Shown piece by piece: positions 52,435-60,994 of a stretch of DNA of 64,000 nt. Each line of letters starts with the position of its first letter. Positions within the stretch are counted from its first letter, which is position 1. The notes under the pieces are model-generated. The model did not search any database, was not told the DNA's origin, and worked only from the letters and a program-made list of their open reading frames with translations. A program made the position numbers and the translations under genes. This DNA comes from Alphaproteobacteria bacterium UBA1908 (GTDB taxonomy: Bacteria > Pseudomonadota > Alphaproteobacteria > Caedimonadales > UBA1908), in the NCBI GenBank assembly GCA_002337525.1, contig DDGG01000003.1, forward strand, positions 29,935-93,934, in the 5' to 3' direction.

Positions 52435-53625
52435 ATGGAAATTATATCGACGTCACAAGGGGTTGGAAACCTTTGCCAGCAGATTGCGCGCACATCTAAA
52501 ACAATTGAGCATCCTTTTATTGCAATTGACACCGAATTTTTACGCGAGAAAACCTATTGGCCCCATCTTTGTTTAATACAGATTGGCTTTATGGATAAGA
52601 TCTGGATTATTGATCCTCTTTTAGAAGAAATTGATCTGGCGCCTTTTTTTGATCTTCTTCAAAATAAAGATATTGTGAAAGTTTTTCATGCAGCACGGCA
52701 GGACCTGGAGATTTTTTATCATTTGTCTGACAAACTTCCGGTACCTCTTTTTGATACCCAGATTGGAGCTATGGTTTGTGGTTACAAAGAATCAGTAGGA
52801 TATGACACGCTTGTACATGACTTTTTGTCTATCAAGCTTGATAAGTCGTCTCGTGCAACAGATTGGACTCATCGTCCCCTGTCTCAGGATCAGCTTAATT
52901 ATGCGGCGGATGATGTCCGATACCTTGCCAAGGTTTATGAACTTATGAAACGACGCCTTCAAAAACTGGATCGTGAAGCCTGGGTCACAGAAGAAATTGC
53001 AACTCTGACAGACCCCGGAACATATCAAACTCTTCCGGAAGAGGCCTATAAGCGTCTAAAATTCAAGAAAACACATCCCCGCTATCTGGAGGCTTTACGA
53101 CAAATGGCAGCTTGGCGAGAAGAAGAGGCTCGTCACCATAATTTAGCGCGCCCTTTTATTGTAAAAGATGATGTTATTCAAGACCTTGCCTTGTTGGATC
53201 CAGAAACAGAAAGCGCTGCCAGGAACCTTAGGAGTCTTAAAAACCGGCCTCCTTCCACAGGGCGTTTGAAAATGCTGTTGGCGGCTCTTGCGAAAGCCCG
53301 TGAAGTTCCAATTAAGGATTGTCCTTCAATAACAGCTCCTTCCCTAAAGCCTATTGATCGGCATGTAATGAATTTTCTAAAACTTTTTCTTTTGGATGTG
53401 GCGGAAAAGTCCGGTGTTGCTGAAAAATTAATTGCAACCTCAAAAGAATTAGAAGTTTTTGCGGCTAATCCCACTAATTCAAGCCATAAATTGCGGCATG
53501 GATGGCGATGGGAACTTTTTGGTAGAAAAGCCGAGACTCTTCTAAAAGGTGAGTTAAAAGCTTTTATTCAAGAGGGAAAACTTATTTTCGAGTATAAAAG
53601 CAAGACAGAATCTGTCGAAAATTAA
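52435..53625 (+). CDS. rnd: Ribonuclease D
   Basis: The 396-residue 3'-5' exonuclease trims tRNA precursors. The DEDD-Y catalytic motifs are present: FIAIDTEFLREKTY (Exo I, Asp/Glu), VFHAARQDLEIFYH (Exo II) and LNYAADDVRYLAKVYE (Exo III, with Tyr and Asp). An HRDC domain follows (about 210-290, LRQMAAWREEEARHHNLARPFIVKDD) and a second helical HRDC-like part to the end. It is monocistronic; rnd divergent from aspS is common in Alphaproteobacteria. Confidence 0.95.
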   Translation: MEIISTSQGVGNLCQQIARTSKTIEHPFIAIDTEFLREKTYWPHLCLIQIGFMDKIWIIDPLLEEIDLAPFFDLLQNKDIVKVFHAARQDLEIFYHLSDKLPVPLFDTQIGAMVCGYKESVGYDTLVHDFLSIKLDKSSRATDWTHRPLSQDQLNYAADDVRYLAKVYELMKRRLQKLDREAWVTEEIATLTDPGTYQTLPEEAYKRLKFKKTHPRYLEALRQMAAWREEEARHHNLARPFIVKDDVIQDLALLDPETESAARNLRSLKNRPPSTGRLKMLLAALAKAREVPIKDCPSITAPSLKPIDRHVMNFLKLFLLDVAEKSGVAEKLIATSKELEVFAANPTNSSHKLRHGWRWELFGRKAETLLKGELKAFIQEGKLIFEYKSKTESVEN

Positions 53626-53692
53626 GGTTGTGGTGGACTATTAATCTTTCCTTAACTAATTTGTTTTACTGTTTGTTGCATTAAAAATTTTT

Positions 53693-53875
53693 TTGACAGA
53701 AATTATGAAAAATAATGATTATTGTTATTTTAAAGATGTCAAAAAGATTTTTTTCGTGTATAGAAGGTCTCGTCGGCAGGCAATGCCGTCTTATGGTTAA
53801 GTTAATCTTAGTGGGAAAGATCCTTTTTCCGCAAGGTTTTTTGTTTTAAAAATTTAAAAAAAAGGTAGTTTAAGG
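53693..53875 (+). promoter_or_regulatory. Promoter and structured leader of the ATP/ADP translocase gene
   Basis: TTGACA (53693-53698) and GATTAT (53717-53722, 18-base spacing) suggest a transcript start near 53729 and a leader of about 145 bases. The leader holds a CGGCA/TGCCG hairpin (about 53773-53787) and a GGGAAA/TTTTCC hairpin (about 53813-53830) close to T-rich stretches, which could act as regulatory folds. Confidence 0.4.
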
Positions 53876-55402
53876 ATGTCAGCGAGCAAAACTTCATCGC
53901 AGGCGCCTGAATTTAGCAAAGTTCGAGCAGCCCTTTGGCCCGTTCATCAGCATGAACTGAAAAAGTTTTTGCCGATGTGTTTTATTATGTTCTTTATTCT
54001 TTTTAATTATAGTATTTTAAGGAATACAAAGGACGCTTTAGTTATTACAGCCCCTGGATCAGGACCGGAAATTCTGAGTGCCCTCAAGTTCTACGTCGTC
54101 ATGCCAATGGCCGTTTTATTTGTGGTTATGTACACAAAACTTGCAAATATATTTGCCCGGGAAGTCCTCTTTGTAGGGTTTATAAGCATTTTTATTGCTT
54201 TTTTTCTGGCTTTTTCCTTTGTAATTTATCCTAATCTTGAATCGTATCACCCTTCTATTGACCTTGTGGACCAGGTGAATGCTGCTTATCCTAGACTTCA
54301 GGCCATTATTCCGGTTTGGGGTGTTTGGACATATTCGCTCTTTTATATGATGTCCGAATTATGGGGAAGCGTTATGTTATCGCTTCTGTTCTGGCAATAT
54401 GCGAACGAAATTATTCGTACAGAAGAAGCCAAGCGGTTTTATGCTTTATTTGGTCTTATCGCAAACGTAGCTCTTTTGGTTGCAGGTGAATTGAATGAGC
54501 GTCTGTCCGATATTAAAAATAGTCTTCCTGAAGGTGTTGATCCCTGGGGAATGTCCCTTAAATATCTGACTTCTGCGGTTGCTGTTGCGGGTATTGCTGC
54601 AATTATTCTCTATCTTTATTTGAATCATGTTGTCTTAAAAGATCCTCGTTATGCACCTGTGGAATCAGGGAAAAAGACGAAAAAATCTAAACCTAAACTA
54701 AGTGTTGGGGAAAGTTTTAAATATATCTTTACTAACCCTTATATTGGTTTGATTGCACTTCTTGTGATTGGATATGGTATTTCAATTAACCTGATTGAGG
54801 TTGTTTGGAAATATAACATCAAGGTCGTTTACCCTGATTCCAATGATTACAATGCTTTCATGGGTAAATTTACTAAACTGACAGGATTGACAACAATCAT
54901 TCTGATTATGTTTACGAAAGGAATTGTTCGTAAATTTGGTTGGTTCTGGGGTGCGATTGTTACTCCAATGATCACAATTACAACAGGAGGTCTCTTCTTT
55001 ACGTTTATCTTTGCGGGAGAGATTTTTGATTCCTGGTTAATGGGTCTGGGGTATAGTGCTTCCTTTGCTGCAATGTGGATTGGAGCAACCCAGAACTTCT
55101 TGACTAAGGGAACAAAGTATTCCAACTTCGACCCCACCAAGGAGATGGCCTATATTCCTCTGGATCCTGAGCTTAAGAGCAAAGGTAAGGCTGCCGTTGA
55201 TGTTATTGGTGGTCGCTTGGGTAAAGCGGGTGGTAGTGCGGTTCAACAAATTCTTTTCTTCGGCCTTGGTACGAAAGAAATTATGGTTGTTGCACCCTAT
55301 CTTGCCGGTATTGTTGCTGTTGTTGTTGCGGCCTGGGCTTTTGCCGTTAAAGTGTTGAGCAAGCAATACAATGCTAAAATTGAAGAGGCGCATGCTTCTT
55401 AA
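53876..55402 (+). CDS. tlc: ATP/ADP translocase (nucleotide transport protein family)
   Basis: The 508-residue membrane protein has about 12 helices. It matches the Tlc/NTT family: LRNTKDALVITAPGSGPEILSALKF near the start, QLWGSVM-like MSELWGSVMLSLLFWQYAN, and the terminal DVIGGRLGKAGGSAVQQ. NTT proteins exchange bacterial ADP for host ATP (or carry other nucleotides), a marker of energy parasitism in Rickettsiales, Holosporales and Chlamydiae. Transport specificity cannot be read from sequence. A strong terminator follows. AAGGA lies 5 bases before the ATG. Confidence 0.95.
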   Translation: MSASKTSSQAPEFSKVRAALWPVHQHELKKFLPMCFIMFFILFNYSILRNTKDALVITAPGSGPEILSALKFYVVMPMAVLFVVMYTKLANIFAREVLFVGFISIFIAFFLAFSFVIYPNLESYHPSIDLVDQVNAAYPRLQAIIPVWGVWTYSLFYMMSELWGSVMLSLLFWQYANEIIRTEEAKRFYALFGLIANVALLVAGELNERLSDIKNSLPEGVDPWGMSLKYLTSAVAVAGIAAIILYLYLNHVVLKDPRYAPVESGKKTKKSKPKLSVGESFKYIFTNPYIGLIALLVIGYGISINLIEVVWKYNIKVVYPDSNDYNAFMGKFTKLTGLTTIILIMFTKGIVRKFGWFWGAIVTPMITITTGGLFFTFIFAGEIFDSWLMGLGYSASFAAMWIGATQNFLTKGTKYSNFDPTKEMAYIPLDPELKSKGKAAVDVIGGRLGKAGGSAVQQILFFGLGTKEIMVVAPYLAGIVAVVVAAWAFAVKVLSKQYNAKIEEAHAS

Positions 55403-55426
55403 CGTTTAAATCAATCAATATCTTTA

Positions 55427-55454
55427 AAAGGGGGCTTTTGGCCCCCCTTTTTTG
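55427..55454 (+). terminator. Rho-independent terminator of the translocase gene
   Basis: AAGGGGGC pairs with GCCCCCCTT around a short T-rich loop, followed by a T-run. Confidence 0.9.
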
Positions 55455-55596
55455 TTTATTTAAAAATAAACAATTCTAAATAAATCGATATAATTTCGAC
55501 ACCTTTTCTTAGTTTTTTTTTCATTTTTGACCTTCACAATTTTGACTTAAAGGCCGCACAGATGAAGAAAAATAAAATTACAAAGGGGAGAATAAT

Positions 55597-56679
55597 ATGC
55601 GATGGTGTCTGGTATTTTATTTATTAACAGGTTTTGTCAATATTACGTCCTGGGCAAGTCCTGATGTTGAAGACGACCTTATTGCATCACAAAGGTGGAG
55701 AGAAGAGCATTCCCCAAAAATAGTTCGTATTCTTGCCATTGATGGGGGTGGAATGCGAGGCCTTATCCCGGCGCGTCTTCTTCAAGAAGTTGAGGCGCAA
55801 ACAGGCAAAAGTATCCTTGACCATTTTGATTTTTTTGCAGGGACTTCAACCGGTAGTCTCATCTCTTTGGGGCTTACGATTCCCAAAGAAAGGTCAATCC
55901 AGCCACGATATTCTGCTGCTGATATTGTTGATATTTATCATACTTACGGGAAAGAAATTTTTGCGCGCCCTTTATCCGAGAGTGTCCTGAATCCATATTC
56001 TGTAAGAGGTCCAAAATATTCTCCTGATAATCTTAAGAAGATTCTTGGAACTTATTTTGGCGAGACGCCCCTAAGCTCGGCTTTGAAACCCGTTTTAGTA
56101 ACCAGCTATGACATGAAAACGGCAACTAGGATAACTTTTACAAGCCATGATGCGGCAGTATGTGATGAATATGATTTCCCTATGCGAAAAGTAGCCAGAG
56201 CTTCTAGTGCGGCACCTGCTTTCTTCCCACCCTCTCATATGAAAATGAAAAATAGAGAAACGCGTATTTTAACAGATGGTTGTATTTGGGCCCTGAATCC
56301 GGCTGAAGCAGCTTATAGAAGCGCAAGGAAACTTTTTCCAGATTCTGAAATCCAGGTTGTTTCTCTTGGGACAGGGGCGCGAGATACAACATTAAGTCAT
56401 AAAGTTGCCAAGGGAATGGGAGCTCTTGGCTGGGCTGCTCAGTTATCTTTTCATACGATTATGGCTCAAATGGATCTGGTAGATCAGCATTTAAAAGAAA
56501 GCCTTCCAGGACGTTCAGGGGTACCAGGATATTTGCGTCTTAATGTCGGCCTGGATCCGGGACAGGGAGAGATGGACGATACGAGCGATAGAAACCTTGC
56601 CTATCTTGAAGCAAAAGCATTGGAGATTACTGAAAGCAAAGATTTTGGAATCCTTTTAAAAATGCTTGAGGTCTCTTGA
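55597..56679 (+). CDS. Exported patatin-like phospholipase
   Basis: The 360-residue product has a signal peptide (FYLLTGFVNITSWAS). The patatin domain covers about 45-270: oxyanion loop AIDGGGMRGLIPA, nucleophile Ser84 in GTSTGS, and catalytic Asp227 in LTDGCIWALNP (DG in place of the usual DGG/DGA). It cleaves acyl chains from phospholipids. Related patatins in intracellular bacteria act on host membranes; an export signal supports that here but the target is inferred. AAAGGGGAG precedes the ATG. It is followed by an acetyltransferase remnant. Confidence 0.93.
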   Translation: MRWCLVFYLLTGFVNITSWASPDVEDDLIASQRWREEHSPKIVRILAIDGGGMRGLIPARLLQEVEAQTGKSILDHFDFFAGTSTGSLISLGLTIPKERSIQPRYSAADIVDIYHTYGKEIFARPLSESVLNPYSVRGPKYSPDNLKKILGTYFGETPLSSALKPVLVTSYDMKTATRITFTSHDAAVCDEYDFPMRKVARASSAAPAFFPPSHMKMKNRETRILTDGCIWALNPAEAAYRSARKLFPDSEIQVVSLGTGARDTTLSHKVAKGMGALGWAAQLSFHTIMAQMDLVDQHLKESLPGRSGVPGYLRLNVGLDPGQGEMDDTSDRNLAYLEAKALEITESKDFGILLKMLEVS

Positions 56680-56728
56680 CTTTAAAAATACAAGATTTGT
56701 AAAAAATGAACGTGTTGTAAAACTCTAG

Positions 56729-57042
56729 TTATGAATATGAAGGGAATATTGTGATTGGTAATGATGTTTGGATTGGGATCTGCAACAATCATGCAAGGCA
56801 TTACGGTTGGGGATGGGTCTATTATTGGAACGAATGCGCTGGTTACAAAAGATGTTCCCCCTTATACAGTCGTAGGAGGAAATCCGGCTTAAATCTTGCG
56901 AGAACGTTTTGATCAGGAAACATGTTTATTTCTGAAAAAGCTTGCCTGGTGGGATTGGCTGCCCGATAAGATTGCACAAAATATTCATGCTCTTGCTGTA
57001 GGAGACTTTGATGCCCTGCAACATACTTTTGAAGACATATAA
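56729..57042 (+). pseudogene. Remnant of a CatB/Vat-type hexapeptide acetyltransferase
   Basis: Conceptual translation gives the C-terminal half of a left-handed beta-helix xenobiotic acetyltransferase: [12 protein letters not shown], then [32 protein letters not shown], and KLAWWDWLPDKIAQNI. The frame is broken by one extra G near 56780, and a stop (TAA at 56891-56893) replaces the Lys of the usual NPAK. The N-terminal half is missing. It is therefore non-functional and recently decayed, since the rest is well conserved. Confidence 0.85.
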
Positions 57043-57296
57043 ATCAAACGAAAATGTAATAGAGGTTCTTCATTTTCTTACCGTATGAGAAGGGTTTTTA
57101 AAGTTTTCTTTATAAAGACTTTTCAGTTTAATTCTATTGAATTCTATAATTTAATAATTATCTCATTTCCTTTTTAGATCATTTCTATTTTTGCAAACAA
57201 GCTATGCAGATAAAGCAATCGTATTTTTTGACATTCAGTCTTATTTCAAAGGTGTGTCTTGTCACACCATTAAGAAACCAGACAAAGGAAAGATAA

Positions 57297-59480
57297 ATGA
57301 GAAGAATCACATTGAAAGTTTCAACGGTTGCTTTACTCGCCTTAACAACAGCTCCTTTTAGGGTAGTTGCTTCTGTCGATTTAGCTGACGTTGACAGAGA
57401 AAGTGGCTGGATTTCCCCACAAGGTATCCAGTATTGCAAAAGTAAATCAGATGAATCGGTACGCTATCGCTTTGATGCATGTCAAAAAGCATATTATAAA
57501 GTGAGCGATATTGATGTGGCGATGTTGAGCCCTCAAATGCGAGCTCAACTAGAGTCTGATTTAGAGAGTCTGGAGCAGGTTGTAAGTGTTCAATCTCACC
57601 GTACAAGGGATCTTGAAACTCTCCTGGAGAAAGAATCAGCTAAAGTGAGTCGTCAGCTTTCTATAATGGCAGCTGAATCAGATCTTCTTGATATCGCCCA
57701 GGATAAAACGTGTCTTTTGAACCAATTGACAGCCGAAGATGCCAAAATGTACGGTCATTTGTCCTCAGCTGTTTATGACGAGCTTTATTCTAAAAAAGCT
57801 GTTGGCAGGCGATCTGCAATGTCAAATAAGCTTGAACGTAAAATTGCAGATCTTGAAAAAGAGTACGAGCAACTGCTGGGAGCAAAGGGAAAGACACAGG
57901 AACTTTTATCCGCAAGCTTTGCTCTTGAGAAAGATGAGAAAGAGCTTGCCAGGCGTGAGAAAGTTATTGTGTCACTTTTGAAGAAGATGGGTGTTAAGCT
58001 TTCAAGAAAGACAGGAGATCTTGATTCAAAAGGTCACATTAAAAGCCTGAGCGGTGTTGTGGATAAAATTGAGCATGTCGTTGATCGCATTCAAAACGAT
58101 ATTCGTATCAAACGTCAGGTTTTGGAAGGGCAGAATCCAGAACATTTTGAAGCTGTTAGAAAAGCCCTGAATTTAAGTGCTTATGGCAGTCAATTCGAGC
58201 CCGTTCATATTCTTTATCGTAATAGCGGTGAATTATCAGGAGTTGTTCTTTTTGACAAGGATAATCATCAACTGACCTTCGTTATGGCAGGATCTAAATC
58301 AAGTACAGACTGGGTGCGAAATTTTATGGGGTGGAATAGCAAATCAAGAGCCCTCCACGGAAACTTGACAGGCCTTCATGTGCATGCAGGGTTTTTGTCA
58401 CATTTTGAAGCTGTTCAGGATTCTTATAACGCATTCTTGCGTCCTTTTCTTGAAGATTGGAAAAAGCTTAATCCAGGCAAAAAACTTTCAATTACGGGAA
58501 CGGGTCACAGTCTTGGCGGCGCCCTTGCTGAGCTCTTTACTTTATCTGCAATAGAAACCGCCAAACGTCTTGATATTGATCTGGATAAGAAAGGAACAAT
58601 GACCTTTGGAGCCCCAAATGTTTTCAATGCAAAAGATATTGACCATGTTGTTGCGCAAATGGGAGGTAAAGGAAATTTCTTGCGGATTCAGGATCGATTT
58701 GATCCCGTACCTCACGCCTGTTTCTGGCGAGAGTCGCCAGGTGTTGTTATTCGAGCCAGTGCTGGGTTCTTTGAAGATGAAGCAGGTGTGATGCAATTGC
58801 CGGGTCGTTTCAACCCTCATAGCTCTGGTGATTATGCACACTTTGCAGACAAGGTTTTTGGTCGTTATAAGACAAGCCTTGCCAACTTAACAGATATGAT
58901 GACAGCGCAGTCAGATGTCCATAAAAGTTTGTTGGCTGCAAAAGAATCTCATCAATCTGCAGTCAAGGATTTGAGGACAGCGGTGAATGATCTTGCAAAT
59001 GATACCCATCGCCAAGAATATCGCTCCCAAAAGATCAAAGCATTAACAACACTTGTTAAAGGGGACCTTGCTCGTGAAGTTGCTCTGGCAGTCTTAAAAC
59101 TTAAATCAGCCAAGTCTACTGATATTATGGCCGCTAAAGCTGAGTTCGAGTCTGCAAAACAGCGACGTGAGTATGCAAAAAGAGAAATGGCCGCCCTTCA
59201 AGCCGAAGAGTCTGACTTTCAGAAAGCCCTTGAAGAGCACCGTTTGGCTCTGGAAGAAGATCGTCAAAAATTACTTGATGGTTCTATGTTAGGATCCATC
59301 TGTTTGGACCAGTCTTTCCCGGGACAAGATAATACGATGGGTCTAACGGAAAGTTTTGTGATGATTCCCAAATCTTTGGAACCTCAACAAGACAAGCAAA
59401 ATCCACAAGGATGGTCTTTCTGGCCTTTCTGGGGATCAGGCCCGGCACTGACTGATAAGGTGGGTGCGACGGCAGCTTAA
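57297..59480 (+). CDS. Exported class 3 lipase with long coiled coils
   Basis: The 727-residue product has a signal peptide (cleavage near residue 26, VVAS). A coiled coil spans about 80-270. An alpha/beta-hydrolase of the lipase class 3 type follows (about 300-530) with nucleophile Ser405 in GTGHSLGGALAE, an Asp near 467 in RIQDRFDPVP and His515 in YAHF. A second coiled coil runs about 540-680, and the tail is Trp-rich (GWSFWPFWGSG). It would hydrolyse acyl glycerides or phospholipids outside the cell. Coiled coils on both sides are unusual for the family and suggest binding or oligomerisation. Confidence 0.88.
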   Translation: MRRITLKVSTVALLALTTAPFRVVASVDLADVDRESGWISPQGIQYCKSKSDESVRYRFDACQKAYYKVSDIDVAMLSPQMRAQLESDLESLEQVVSVQSHRTRDLETLLEKESAKVSRQLSIMAAESDLLDIAQDKTCLLNQLTAEDAKMYGHLSSAVYDELYSKKAVGRRSAMSNKLERKIADLEKEYEQLLGAKGKTQELLSASFALEKDEKELARREKVIVSLLKKMGVKLSRKTGDLDSKGHIKSLSGVVDKIEHVVDRIQNDIRIKRQVLEGQNPEHFEAVRKALNLSAYGSQFEPVHILYRNSGELSGVVLFDKDNHQLTFVMAGSKSSTDWVRNFMGWNSKSRALHGNLTGLHVHAGFLSHFEAVQDSYNAFLRPFLEDWKKLNPGKKLSITGTGHSLGGALAELFTLSAIETAKRLDIDLDKKGTMTFGAPNVFNAKDIDHVVAQMGGKGNFLRIQDRFDPVPHACFWRESPGVVIRASAGFFEDEAGVMQLPGRFNPHSSGDYAHFADKVFGRYKTSLANLTDMMTAQSDVHKSLLAAKESHQSAVKDLRTAVNDLANDTHRQEYRSQKIKALTTLVKGDLAREVALAVLKLKSAKSTDIMAAKAEFESAKQRREYAKREMAALQAEESDFQKALEEHRLALEEDRQKLLDGSMLGSICLDQSFPGQDNTMGLTESFVMIPKSLEPQQDKQNPQGWSFWPFWGSGPALTDKVGATAA

Positions 59481-59502
59481 CTTATTCGTACACTGCAATC
59501 GT

Positions 59503-59531
59503 AAAGCCTCCCTAAACGGGAGGCTTTTTTT
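59503..59531 (+). terminator. Rho-independent terminator of the lipase gene
   Basis: GCCTCCC (59506-59512) pairs with GGGAGGC (59518-59524), followed by seven T. Confidence 0.92.
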
Positions 59532-59602
59532 GTGGGCAATGATGGCAATATTTTATTGAATGATTATATAGTTTTTGTGTAAAGACCAAAAAGGATAATT
59601 AA

Positions 59603-60808
59603 ATGAAAGTAACATCTGTAATCATTGCTGCGACCCTTTTGTGTGGCAAATTAGGTTATTCATCTGAAGATGATTCTAAAGAAGACAATTTTGATTTTTT
59701 AGCGACAAGGCATCCTGAACTTGTAGAGAAGTCAGGACAAAAGTTTGAAAGAGTTCAAAGCGAAGACTATGAAGAAGACTTGGGAGGCGAAGCAGGCGTT
59801 AAAAACTATTTCAAGAGATACACCAAGTCCAAAGTAGGGCTTTTTGGAACCGATGTTTTTTCTTCATTGACGAGTATAGGGTCAGGGATCCCACATAAGA
59901 TTGTTGTTGATTTTCAAATAAGCGAATTATCTCGACTTAAAGAAAACCATAGTATGAAAGGTTTTTTTCAGCCCTTTTTTGAACGTAAATTCAAAAAACA
60001 TCATGTTCTGGAAGATATTCTTTTAGGTGCTGAATATATTTATCAAACAGTTCAGGATCGTCATGAAGACAATGTGACATCAACTGTTCTTTTTTTGGGT
60101 CGGACTCCGTGCATTGTTCAAAAAGCGTATGAGCAGGTGTTAGCGGCTGTTGGTAAGGAAAGCCATCAAAGATCTGTTCATTTGAATATATCGGGTCACC
60201 CGGATGCCGAAACCATGCGTGGAGGAGATTACAAATCAAATCCAGACAGGACGCGAATACGCAATATGGTGACACCGGAAAAATTGTCTCACTACCTGGC
60301 ATATATGGATGAAAAAGGCCTTGGGGAATCTCAAAAGCTTTATATTGTTGATATGGTTAATACAGGGGGCGGTTTGAACAGCTTCATGCGTCTTTTGACC
60401 AAATATTACCGAACAAAATCAAGAGAAGTGCCTGATGTGACACTTTTGATGCTCTCTGATATTATCGACATTGATCCTTTAACTGATCGTTCTTATGAAG
60501 TTACTCCTGATCAGACTTTTTTTGGGGAAAATATTCTTACTTTCAGGGAAGACAAAAAGATCAATCTAAAACCTTTTTCAATCAAGACATGTATTGTGCC
60601 AATACACAGTATTGTTTTGCAAAAGGTTCTTGATAATGATGAGGTTCAGATGCTTGCAAGTCATGGCGTTGAATATCCTGCTCAGCGGTGGGTTCCTGAT
60701 TTTGACGAAGAACGTGAAAGGGGTGGAGCTTATCAAGCAGAGTTATATCCCTATTTAGAAAAAAACTTTTCCAAGTTTTTAAAATTCCATATGCAAAAAA
60801 TAAAGTAA
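59603..60808 (+). CDS. Exported protein with phosphoribosyltransferase-like motif
   Basis: The 401-residue product has a short signal peptide (VTSVIIAATLLCGKLGYS). Residues about 245-262 read KLYIVDMVNTGGGLNSFM, close to the type I phosphoribosyltransferase PRPP loop (two acidic residues then TGGT), though the second acidic residue is Met. Earlier, STVLFLGRTPCIVQKAYEQV resembles the strand-loop that binds pyrophosphate in PRTase-like folds. The rest is unrecognised. If right, it is a secreted enzyme or a catalytically dead binder of nucleotides. It lies between two secreted/transport genes and has its own ribosome site (AAGGA). Confidence 0.55.
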   Translation: MKVTSVIIAATLLCGKLGYSSEDDSKEDNFDFLATRHPELVEKSGQKFERVQSEDYEEDLGGEAGVKNYFKRYTKSKVGLFGTDVFSSLTSIGSGIPHKIVVDFQISELSRLKENHSMKGFFQPFFERKFKKHHVLEDILLGAEYIYQTVQDRHEDNVTSTVLFLGRTPCIVQKAYEQVLAAVGKESHQRSVHLNISGHPDAETMRGGDYKSNPDRTRIRNMVTPEKLSHYLAYMDEKGLGESQKLYIVDMVNTGGGLNSFMRLLTKYYRTKSREVPDVTLLMLSDIIDIDPLTDRSYEVTPDQTFFGENILTFREDKKINLKPFSIKTCIVPIHSIVLQKVLDNDEVQMLASHGVEYPAQRWVPDFDEERERGGAYQAELYPYLEKNFSKFLKFHMQKIK

Positions 60809-60994
60809 TTTTTTTTATTACATGTGAACTTACTAAATTGGGTTTTTTAATCTTTATATTAGGGGACCCAATTTTTTTGCCATATGGTTTCGCGAAATCT
60901 GGAAAGTCACACAACACCCCGGTTTCAAAGAATTAGCATTTGAAATGATCTTTTCTCTTGATTTTTTGACAGGTTTTCATGTCATATAGATCTC

